Positions 5,913 to 12,082 of a stretch of DNA of 12,082 nt are shown here, piece after piece (position 1 is the first letter of the stretch; every line of letters begins with the position of its first letter). Location of the stretch: assembly GCA_001803565.1 (NCBI GenBank), contig MHDQ01000146.1:1-12082 (forward strand), written 5' to 3'. The stretch comes from Nitrospinae bacterium RIFCSPLOWO2_12_FULL_45_22 (GTDB lineage: Bacteria; 2-12-FULL-45-22). A model generated the notes under the pieces. It saw only the letters and a list, made by a program, of their open reading frames with translations. It was not told where the DNA came from and made no database searches. The position numbers and the translations under genes were made by a program.

Positions 5913-8499
5913 TAAACTTACCATAAAGGCCCAGGAGGCTTTACAAGATGCCCAATCGTTAGCAGAAAAGCAAGAACATCAAGCCTTAGAGGTCGAACAC
6001 CTGCTATTAGCCCTCATACAGCAAAAAGATGGGATTACCCAATCTCTCCTGGAGAGAGTAGGGGCGGATCCCTTGATCATCAAAAATCAACTGGAAGAAG
6101 CACTCCTTAAGCTGCCAAAAATTTATGGCAGTATAGGCCAGATTTACATCTCACCCAGGCTAAAAAATGTCCTGGATGCCGCCTTTTTGGAAGCCGAGAG
6201 GCTCAAGGACGATTTTGTCAGTACAGAACATATACTCTTAGCTATTGCGGAGGAGAAGGGAGAGGCAGTGGCCCGCATTTTGGCCGGTGCTGGAGTGGGC
6301 CGGGACAGTATCCTGAAGGCATTGCTCAGCCTCCGTGGGAGCCAGCGGGTAACGGATCCTAACCCAGAAGATAAGTATCAGACCTTAACCCGCTATTGTC
6401 GCGACTTGACTGACCTGGCCCAGAAGGGGAAATTAGACCCGGTCATAGGACGGGATGACGAGATCCGCCGGGTTATCCAGGTCCTTTCTCGCCGTACCAA
6501 GAACAACCCGGTACTTATCGGTGAGCCGGGAGTTGGTAAGACCGCTATTGCAGAAGGCTTAGCCCAGCGAATCGTTAATAAAGACGTACCCGAAGGGCTC
6601 AAGGATAAAAAGTTAGTCGCCCTTGACCTGGGGGCTTTAGTAGCAGGCACCAAGTATAGGGGAGAGTTTGAAGACCGCCTCAAGGCCCTCCTTAAGGAGA
6701 TACAAGAGGCCGAAGGTTCTATCATCCTATTCATAGATGAGTTGCATACCTTAGTAGGCGCTGGTGCAGCCGAGGGGGCGATAGATGCCTCCAATATGCT
6801 AAAGCCGGCCTTAGCCCGAGGAGAACTGCGCTGCATAGGGGCTACTACGCTAGATGAGTACCGAAAGCGCGTAGAGAAAGATGCCGCCTTAGAACGCCGC
6901 TTCCAGCCAGTATATATAGATGAACCTTCAGTAGAAGATACTATCTCTATCTTGAGGGGCCTAAAAGAGCGATACGAGGTGCATCATGGTGTACGGATTA
7001 AGGATTCTGCTATCGTGGCTGCTGCTACCCTATCGCATCGCTATATCACCGACCGCTTCTTACCGGATAAGGCCATAGATCTTATAGATGAGGCCGCTTC
7101 TCGCCTACGGATTGAGATTGATAGCCTCCCCACGGAGATTGATGAAGTAGAGCGCAGGATAATTCAATTAGAGATCGAACGGCAGGCCTTAAAAAAGGAG
7201 CATGACCCAGTCTCCCAGGAGAAATTGGCTAAGCTGGAACAAGAGCTAGTCCAGTTCAAAGAGGATATGACCCAGCTTAAGGCTCATTGGGAGCAAGAGA
7301 AAGAAGGCATCAAGAAGATTCGGGAGATCAAAGAAAGGATTGAACAAGCCAAGCTAGAGGCGGAAAAGGCGGAGCGGGCGGGCGATTTAGGTCGAGCAGC
7401 GGAACTGCGCTATGGGACCCTTATCGGCTTAGAGAAAGAGTTGAGCCGGGAGAATGACCAGTTGGCTCAGTTACAAAAAGATACCCGGATGCTGAAAGAA
7501 GAGGTAGATGAAGAAGATGTGGCTGAGGTAGTGGCAAAATGGACCGGCATACCGCTAGCCAAGATGATGGAAGGCGAGATAGAGAAGTTGATTAAGATGG
7601 AGGAGAGGATTAAGGCCCGGGTAGTAGGCCAGAATGAGGCCATTAACCTGGTAGCGAATGCAGTACGGCGAGCCCGGGCAGGACTGCAAGACCCTAACCG
7701 CCCTATCGGTTCTTTTATCTTCCTGGGCCCAACTGGTGTAGGCAAGACAGAGCTAGCCCGGGCCCTGGCAGAATTCCTGTTTGATGATGAGCAGGCTATG
7801 GTGCGTTTAGATATGTCCGAGTTTATGGAAAAGCATACCGTCTCTCGCCTGATAGGGGCACCACCGGGGTATGTAGGTTATGAAGAGGGTGGTTATCTAA
7901 CCGAAGCTATTCGTAGAAGGCCCTATTCGGTTATCCTGTTTGATGAGATAGAAAAGGCCCATACTGAGGTATTCAATGTCCTTCTCCAGATATTGGATGA
8001 TGGCCGTCTTACTGATGGTCATGGCCGGACAGTAGATTTTAAAAATACCGTGATCATTATGACCTCTAATATCGGCAGCTCCTGGATCCATGATTTAGGA
8101 GAGAAAGATTATCCAGAAATGAAGCGCCGGGTTCTTGAGGCCCTAAAGGCTAATTTTAAGCCCGAGTTCCTTAATCGGATTGATGAGGTTATTATCTTCC
8201 ACAGCTTACACAAGGAACACATAGAAGCTATCATCGAGATCCAATTAAGATATTTGAGGAAGCGACTGGCAGATAAAAAATTTGATATTATATTAAAGGA
8301 CGGGGCAAAGGAGTTCCTGGCCCGGCAGGGGTATGACCCTACCTATGGTGCCAGGCCGCTGAAGAGAGCCATTGCCCGCTATATCCAGGACCCTCTGGCC
8401 TTAAAACTGTTAGAAGGAAAATTTGCACCGGGTGATGTCATAGAAGTAGGGGTTAATGGTGCGGGTGACCAGCTTGAATTTTACAAAACCCAAAATTAG
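5902..8499 (+). CDS. clpB: ATP-dependent disaggregase ClpB
   Basis: ClpB is a cytoplasmic hexameric AAA+ chaperone that threads aggregated proteins through its pore, working with DnaK. The 865 residues match the family's usual length. In order: an N-terminal Clp repeat domain (about 1-145), NBD1 with Walker A GEPGVGKT at 207-214 and Walker B IILFIDE at 274-280, and a pore-loop segment KYRGEFE at 251-257. Next come a coiled-coil middle domain (about 405-535) that distinguishes ClpB from ClpA/ClpC, and NBD2 with Walker A GPTGVGKT at 609-616, Walker B VILFDE and pore loop [13 protein letters not shown]2-small domain ([14 protein letters not shown]) closes the protein. The start [14 protein letters not shown] aligns with the family. 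Its AAAGGAG lies only 2 bases before the ATG, and a leader ORF overlaps it. There is no in-frame ATG, GTG or TTG near residue 150 for the short isoform known in E. coli. lon follows on the same strand. Confidence 0.98.
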   Translation: MRFDKLTIKAQEALQDAQSLAEKQEHQALEVEHLLLALIQQKDGITQSLLERVGADPLIIKNQLEEALLKLPKIYGSIGQIYISPRLKNVLDAAFLEAERLKDDFVSTEHILLAIAEEKGEAVARILAGAGVGRDSILKALLSLRGSQRVTDPNPEDKYQTLTRYCRDLTDLAQKGKLDPVIGRDDEIRRVIQVLSRRTKNNPVLIGEPGVGKTAIAEGLAQRIVNKDVPEGLKDKKLVALDLGALVAGTKYRGEFEDRLKALLKEIQEAEGSIILFIDELHTLVGAGAAEGAIDASNMLKPALARGELRCIGATTLDEYRKRVEKDAALERRFQPVYIDEPSVEDTISILRGLKERYEVHHGVRIKDSAIVAAATLSHRYITDRFLPDKAIDLIDEAASRLRIEIDSLPTEIDEVERRIIQLEIERQALKKEHDPVSQEKLAKLEQELVQFKEDMTQLKAHWEQEKEGIKKIREIKERIEQAKLEAEKAERAGDLGRAAELRYGTLIGLEKELSRENDQLAQLQKDTRMLKEEVDEEDVAEVVAKWTGIPLAKMMEGEIEKLIKMEERIKARVVGQNEAINLVANAVRRARAGLQDPNRPIGSFIFLGPTGVGKTELARALAEFLFDDEQAMVRLDMSEFMEKHTVSRLIGAPPGYVGYEEGGYLTEAIRRRPYSVILFDEIEKAHTEVFNVLLQILDDGRLTDGHGRTVDFKNTVIIMTSNIGSSWIHDLGEKDYPEMKRRVLEALKANFKPEFLNRIDEVIIFHSLHKEHIEAIIEIQLRYLRKRLADKKFDIILKDGAKEFLARQGYDPTYGARPLKRAIARYIQDPLALKLLEGKFAPGDVIEVGVNGAGDQLEFYKTQN

Positions 8500-8506
8500 T
8501 AATTTG

Positions 8507-8549
8507 TGAATTGGTGAAGGGTGAATAGTACTAATTAACCAATCACCCA
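8507..8549. repeat. Short TGAA-word repeat with inverted arms between clpB and lon
   Basis: Three near-tandem words, TGAATTGG (8507-8514), TGAAGGG (8515-8521) and TGAATAG (8522-8528), are followed by a reverse-complement echo, ending in ACCAATCACCC. ATTGGT at 8510-8515 pairs with ACCAAT at 8538-8543. No T-run follows, so this is not a convincing terminator, and clpB-lon readthrough is likely. Similar TGAATTGG/CCAATTCA words look like another dispersed intergenic family, which is inference. Confidence 0.35.
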
Positions 8550-8574
8550 GGCCGGGACAGAAAGGGATAGAACA

Positions 8575-10929
8575 ATGGAGACTACACTACTGGAATTACC
8601 GGAGGAACAGGAGTTAGAGCAGGAAGAATGCTTGCCTATCCTGCCAGTGCGGGGTACCGTTATATTTCCCGGGCTCACCATTACTCTATTGGTAGGCCGG
8701 CCTGGCTCCTTAAAGCTGGTAGATGATGCCTTAATAGGGAATAAGATCGTTGGGATAGTAGCCCTGAGAGATCAGGAGGTTAAGGAGCCTGGCCAGGACG
8801 ATGTCTACTCCGTGGGGACCATGGTAGAGATAGCCAAGAGGCAGAAGCTCCGCAACGGTAATATTAATGTGGTAGTCCGGGGTATTGCCCGTATTAGAAT
8901 AGGGGAATATATTCAGGCTGAACCATATCTAAAGGCCCAGGTAGAGGTTATTGAGGAAGAGGAGAAGGCCAATGAGCAAATAAAGGCCAAGATGCTCGGG
9001 ATCAAGGAGCTCTTCTTACAGACGGTGGAGTTAGCCCCTTATCTGAGCCGTGAATTAGGTATTGCTTTGCTTAATATTGAAGACCCAGGAAAACTGGCTG
9101 ACCTGGTGGCCTCTAATTTGGAGATCTCCTTAGAAGAAAAGCAGTTGATCCTGGAGACTATCACCGTAGAAGAGCGGCTTGATAAAGTAGCTAATATCCT
9201 GCACCGCGAGAAAGATACCTTACAGTTGAGCCAGAAGATCCAGTCTGAAATCAAAGAGGGTATGGGCCAGACCTCGCGAGAAGACTACCTGCGGGAGAGG
9301 ATAAAGGCTATTAGAAGGGAGTTAGGCGAAGGTGAAGAACAGGGGCTAGAGATAGAGGAATTACGGGAGAAGTTAGCCCAGGCCGGGATGCCTGAGGAAG
9401 CCCGTACTGCTACCGAGAAAGAATTGGGGCGCCTTGCCCGGATGCATCCTTCGGCTGCAGAATATACTGTCTCCCGGACTTATCTAGACTGGCTAATAGA
9501 GCTCCCCTGGTCTAACCGTACTGAGGATAATCTGGATATTGACCGGGCACAACAGATTTTGGATGAAGATCACTATGACTTGGATAAGGTTAAGAAGAGG
9601 ATACTGGAGTATCTAGCCGTACGGAAGCTCAAATCGGATATGAAAGGCCCCATCTTATGCCTTGTTGGGCCTCCAGGCGTAGGTAAGACCTCATTAGGGC
9701 GTTCTATAGCCCGGGCCTTAGGCCGAAAATTTATCCGGATGTCTCTGGGGGGGGTAAGGGATGAGGCCGAAATCCGGGGACACCGCCGCACTTATGTGGG
9801 TGCCCTGCCTGGGAGGATCATTCAAGGACTGAGGAAAGTAGAATCCAACAACCCGGTCTTTATGCTGGATGAAGTAGACAAGATCGGGATAGATTTTCGG
9901 GGCGACCCTTCTTCTGCCCTGCTGGAGGTCTTAGACCCCGAGCAGAACAACTCTTTTTCTGATCATTATCTGGAAGTCTCCTTCGATCTCTCCCGGGTGA
10001 TGTTTATTACTACTGCTAATGTCCTTGATACCATCATCCCGGCCCTGCGGGACCGGATGGAGGTGTTAGAGCTCCCGGGATATACCGATGAGGAAAAAGT
10101 GTTAATTGCTAAGAAACACCTGATACCCAAACAACTTCACGAGAACGGTATTACAGAAGAGTATCTCCAATTTGAAGATGATGCCTTAAGGCTGATCATC
10201 AGCTTTTATACCAAAGAGGCGGGGTTAAGAAATCTAGAACGAGAGATCGCTACCGTATGTCGGGGAGTAGCAAAAGAAGTAGCCGAGGGGAAGACCGACC
10301 CGGTGACCTTGACGGCTGATATGGTTCCCAGGTTTCTGGGCCCGGCTAAGTTCTTCCCGGAAATAGCAGAACGAACCTCTGAACCAGGTGTAGCTATTGG
10401 CCTGGCCTGGACAGCTACTGGTGGTGAGATAATATTTATCGAAGCCGGCAAGATGAAAGGTAGTGGTAATCAACTGCTCACTGGTTCTCTGGGTGAGGTG
10501 ATGAAAGAATCTGCTAAAGCAGCCCTCAGTTATATCCGGGCTAAAGCCAATGAGTTAGGTATTCCTGAAGGCTTTTATCAAGAGAGCGACATCCATATCC
10601 ATGTGCCAGCCGGAGCTATTCCCAAGGATGGGCCTTCTGCCGGCATAACTATTTTTACTGCCCTTGCTTCTCTACTCACTAGCAGACCGGTAAAAAACGA
10701 TATTGCGATGACCGGGGAAATAACCCTGCGGGGGGCAGTTCTACCAGTAGGTGGTATCAAGGAGAAGGTTTTGGCAGCTAAACGGGCTGGGATCAAGAAG
10801 ATCATATTGCCTATTCAAAACCAGAAAGACATTGAGGATATACCTACCCATTTAAAAGAAGGGCTGGACTTTAATTTTGTAGAAGTAATGGAAGAAGTTA
10901 TTGATCTTGCCTTAACCAATTCTCAGTAG
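8575..10929 (+). CDS. lon: ATP-dependent protease Lon (La)
   Basis: Lon is a cytoplasmic AAA+ serine protease that degrades damaged and short-lived regulatory proteins. The 784 residues are a normal bacterial LonA length. Domains run as follows: a LON substrate-binding domain (about 19-205, beginning [13 protein letters not shown]), a helical coiled-coil region to about 300, and an AAA+ module. The AAA+ module has Walker A GPPGVGKT at 365-372, Walker B VFMLDE ending at 433, and the Lon-typical [19 protein letters not shown]. The C-terminal protease domain from about 590 has catalytic S688 in PKDGPSAG and K731 in GGIKEK. The ATG at 8575 has AAGGG at 8562-8566 with 8-base spacing. It lies 75 bases after clpB on the same strand, consistent with one heat-shock-type unit. 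I see no truncation. No HrcA-type operator is visible in the short upstream gap. Confidence 0.98.
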   Translation: METTLLELPEEQELEQEECLPILPVRGTVIFPGLTITLLVGRPGSLKLVDDALIGNKIVGIVALRDQEVKEPGQDDVYSVGTMVEIAKRQKLRNGNINVVVRGIARIRIGEYIQAEPYLKAQVEVIEEEEKANEQIKAKMLGIKELFLQTVELAPYLSRELGIALLNIEDPGKLADLVASNLEISLEEKQLILETITVEERLDKVANILHREKDTLQLSQKIQSEIKEGMGQTSREDYLRERIKAIRRELGEGEEQGLEIEELREKLAQAGMPEEARTATEKELGRLARMHPSAAEYTVSRTYLDWLIELPWSNRTEDNLDIDRAQQILDEDHYDLDKVKKRILEYLAVRKLKSDMKGPILCLVGPPGVGKTSLGRSIARALGRKFIRMSLGGVRDEAEIRGHRRTYVGALPGRIIQGLRKVESNNPVFMLDEVDKIGIDFRGDPSSALLEVLDPEQNNSFSDHYLEVSFDLSRVMFITTANVLDTIIPALRDRMEVLELPGYTDEEKVLIAKKHLIPKQLHENGITEEYLQFEDDALRLIISFYTKEAGLRNLEREIATVCRGVAKEVAEGKTDPVTLTADMVPRFLGPAKFFPEIAERTSEPGVAIGLAWTATGGEIIFIEAGKMKGSGNQLLTGSLGEVMKESAKAALSYIRAKANELGIPEGFYQESDIHIHVPAGAIPKDGPSAGITIFTALASLLTSRPVKNDIAMTGEITLRGAVLPVGGIKEKVLAAKRAGIKKIILPIQNQKDIEDIPTHLKEGLDFNFVEVMEEVIDLALTNSQ

Positions 10930-11045
10930 TTTTCAAGAGACTTGGAGATAGAGAGAAGGCTATACCTGCGTGATTCGTGCCCGTTCCTCATTTCTTACCC
11001 AGGGAAACCGTTAACTCCTTTTGCTCGGATATAAAGGACTCCAAA

Positions 11046-11576
11046 ATGAAATACGATTTGCGTAGCAGAGCCCGGAAGATCCGGATGCTCCTTTTCGATG
11101 TAGATGGGGTAATGACGGATGGGGGCATAATATTGGGCGGTAATGGCCTGGAATTGAAGAAGTTCTCTGCCCAGGATGGTATGGGCATAACCCTGGCTAA
11201 GCAGGCTGGTATGCTGGTGGGGATCATTACGGGCCGCCAATCTCTTGCAGTCACCCAGCGGGCTCAGGAATTAGCTATAGATGAGGTGTTTCAAGGAAGC
11301 AATAACAAAATTGAGGCCCTTACCCAGAGCCGGCAAAAATATAATGTTGCGGCTGAAGAAGTGGCCTATATAGGCGATGACCTGGGGGACTTGGCGGTTA
11401 TGAGCCGGGTAGGGCTGGCTATTGCAGTAGCTAATGCTGTAGCGGAAGTGAAGGAACGGGCGCATTATGTTACTGAGAGACATGGTGGTGACGGCGCTAT
11501 CCGGGAAGTGGTGGATATGATATTGGAGTTGAAGGGGATAAAAGAGGAGATTATTGCTAGCTTCCTTGAAGGTTAA
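11046..11576 (+). CDS. kdsC: 3-deoxy-D-manno-octulosonate 8-phosphate phosphatase (KdsC-type HAD phosphatase)
   Basis: KdsC hydrolyses Kdo-8-phosphate to Kdo in lipopolysaccharide inner-core synthesis, in the cytoplasm. The 176-residue product is a typical capless HAD enzyme. Motif I is FDVDGVMTDG (nucleophile D18, acid/base D20), motif II is TGRQS (T62), K88 lies in QGSNNK, and motif III is IGDDLGD (D111, D112, D115). The C-terminal GGDGAIREV stretch is a family signature. The start is set at ATG 11046 because AAGGA at 11034-11038 precedes it by 7 bases. A longer frame from GTG 10977 would add 23 residues that are unlike the family and have no ribosome binding site. It lies 116 bases after lon, possibly co-transcribed. 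Other sugar-acid phosphatases share this fold, so Kdo specificity is likely but not proven. It points to an outer membrane with LPS. Confidence 0.9.
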   Translation: MKYDLRSRARKIRMLLFDVDGVMTDGGIILGGNGLELKKFSAQDGMGITLAKQAGMLVGIITGRQSLAVTQRAQELAIDEVFQGSNNKIEALTQSRQKYNVAAEEVAYIGDDLGDLAVMSRVGLAIAVANAVAEVKERAHYVTERHGGDGAIREVVDMILELKGIKEEIIASFLEG

Positions 11577-11590
11577 AAAAGGGGTAAAAA

Positions 11591-11610
11591 AAAGGGAAGA
11601 AAGGGGGACA
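11591..11610 (+). repeat. Direct repeat, left copy, flanking the small-ORF cassette
   Basis: This copy matches 16 of 20 bases of the segment at 11980-11999 in the same orientation. Both contain AAAGGG followed by a G-run ending GGGGGAC. It sits in a purine-rich run starting right at the kdsC stop codon, and is followed by AGATTTATTTT. From memory, GGGGGACAGATTTATTTT-like words occur near REP-associated transposase genes and small mobile elements. The sequence is simple, so convergence is possible. Confidence 0.4.
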
Positions 11611-11635
11611 GATTTATTTTAAGAAAGCAATATAG

Positions 11636-11734
11636 ACTAAGTATGCCCGCAAGGTGGCTAACATTGATAATATCCCGAGAAGTGAGATTGAGAAGGCAAA
11701 ATCTATCAGAAAAGTATGGAGAGGCGGAAAATGA
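11636..11734 (+). pseudogene. 3' remnant of a small ORF overlapping the next gene by ATGA
   Basis: A frame open from just after an in-frame TAG (11633-11635) to TGA at 11732-11734 reads as protein-like, charged sequence (KVANIDNIPRSEIEKAKSI and onward to RKVWRGGK). Its stop overlaps the ATG of the following 64-aa gene in the classic ATGA arrangement. No ATG is present; the only usable start is GTG at 11654 (26 residues), without a ribosome binding site. This looks like the tail of an upstream partner gene whose beginning was lost or replaced. It could also be a chance frame. Confidence 0.3.
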
Positions 11735-11925
11735 ACATTGCAGAGAAATACTTTAAAAAACAGCTTTCTTCTGAGGAATTCAGGTGCTCATTTTTAGAGG
11801 AGAAAGTGAAGCTGGATATCGAATATAAATTAGAAGAACTCAAAAGAGATATCCAGACCCACAAGATCCCTGAAGAGCTTATCAAGAAGGTTGACTCAAT
11901 AGAACAATATATTATGTCTGTGTAA
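11731..11925 (+). CDS. Small uncharacterised all-helical protein (64 aa)
   Basis: I do not recognise the family with certainty. The 64-residue product is highly charged and predicted helical throughout: an amphipathic segment YFKKQLSSEEFRCSFLEEK, then KLDIEYKLEELKRDI, a short break at THKIP, and a final helix to the C-terminus. It has no membrane segment or clear helix-turn-helix. The size, charge and FR..F.EEK pattern recall small antitoxin-type proteins, which is only an impression. ATG 11731 is preferred over ATG 11716 because GGAGAGG (11718-11724) lies 6 bases before it. It overlaps the stop of an upstream remnant (ATGA) and lies between two imperfect direct repeats, suggesting a mobile or recombined cassette. 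No toxin gene is seen next to it. Confidence 0.55.
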   Translation: MNIAEKYFKKQLSSEEFRCSFLEEKVKLDIEYKLEELKRDIQTHKIPEELIKKVDSIEQYIMSV

Positions 11926-11979
11926 ATGCAAATTACTGCCCCCAACAGCAGATAACAGAGGGCTTAAGATTAATATCCA

Positions 11980-11999
11980 AAAGGGTAAAAGGGGGGACG
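11980..11999 (+). repeat. Direct repeat, right copy, flanking the small-ORF cassette
   Basis: This is the second copy of the G-rich word (16/20 identity to 11591-11610, same orientation), containing AAAGGGTAAAAGGGGGGAC and followed by GTCCATTGC. The two copies bracket about 370 bases holding the 64-aa gene and its overlapping remnant. It stands immediately before an ORF that runs off the right edge. Confidence 0.4.
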
Positions 12000-12010
12000 T
12001 CCATTGCAAA

Positions 12011-12082
12011 GTGCACCATATCAGCGCAAAAGAACTGAGGCGATACCATGTCAAATGGATACAAGGCGGCAAGAAGGTTGAA
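12011..12082 (+). CDS. Partial ORF at the right edge, possibly a transposase N-terminus
   Basis: From GTG 12011 the frame is open to the window end (24 codons) and contains HHISAKELRRYHV followed by KWIQGGKKVE. The KELRRYHV piece resembles the extreme N-terminus of some ISNCY-type transposases ahead of their helix-turn-helix; this is weak resemblance from memory. No Shine-Dalgarno site serves this GTG. A competing frame starts at ATG 12048 (MSNGYKAARRL...) with GAGG at 12037-12040 and 7-base spacing, which is better initiation evidence. Only one can be real, and too little sequence is present to decide. Confidence 0.25.
   Translation, partial: MHHISAKELRRYHVKWIQGGKKVE

Noticed and set aside
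6393-6836. 147-aa minus-strand ORF inside clpB
   Set aside because: It is a shadow of a long, fully conserved coding frame, Arg/Ser-rich and without known motifs. The same holds for the minus-strand frames inside lon and kdsC.
10977-11045. GTG start adding 23 residues to KdsC
   Set aside because: The extension is Pro/Ser/Cys-rich and unlike the family, and has no Shine-Dalgarno site. ATG 11046 has AAGGA at 7 bases and gives the standard length.
11575-11609. Possible G-quadruplex or terminator in the purine run after kdsC
   Set aside because: Only three G-runs are present with long A-rich spacers, and there is no stem followed by a T-run.

Overview
The window reads as chromosomal DNA of an anaerobic, Gram-negative-type bacterium, probably from an uncultured or deep-branching lineage. 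The anaerobic signal is a pair of oxygen-sensitive 2-hydroxyacyl-CoA dehydratase / benzoyl-CoA reductase-type subunits. The Gram-negative signal is a KdsC-type phosphatase, which implies Kdo and lipopolysaccharide. Lineage cannot be fixed from the sequence alone. Base composition is moderate, most starts carry strong Shine-Dalgarno sites, and the gaps hold several short repeat families.

Layout. 1-537: the end of an unrecognised soluble protein whose frame is open to the window edge. 538-699: repeat-like spacer. 700-1548 (minus): 3-hydroxyacyl-CoA dehydrogenase. 1549-1773: divergent promoter region with a good sigma70-type promoter facing each way. 1774-4791: two dehydratase-family subunits (377 and 427 aa) and an isochorismatase-fold hydrolase, tightly packed as an operon. 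4810-5475: rhomboid protease, probably co-transcribed. 5476-5901: a 426-bp spacer with a candidate promoter, a CxxC micro-ORF or gene remnant, a REP-like double hairpin, a CACAGAT-type repeat and a leader ORF. 5902-8499 clpB, 8575-10929 lon and 11046-11576 kdsC lie on the same strand. 11577-12082: an AT-rich accessory tail with a 64-aa helical protein, an overlapping ORF remnant, a pair of imperfect 20-bp direct repeats, and an ORF running off the edge.

How the genes work together. The first block is acyl-CoA chemistry: NAD-dependent oxidation of a 3-hydroxyacyl-CoA beside a radical dehydratase or reductase. The ATPase activator that such an enzyme needs is absent, so it must be encoded elsewhere. 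The second block is protein quality control: ClpB disaggregase, Lon protease and, nearby, a membrane rhomboid protease, followed by the envelope gene kdsC.

The strongest unexplained material is intergenic: at least four kinds of short repeats, the small-ORF cassette at 11577-12000, and the overlapping leader ORF at the clpB start. I saw no CRISPR array, tRNA, rRNA or complete insertion sequence, and no convincing new multi-gene system. Start codons of three genes (1774, 4216 and 11046) were chosen downstream of the longest possible frame because only those starts have ribosome binding sites.
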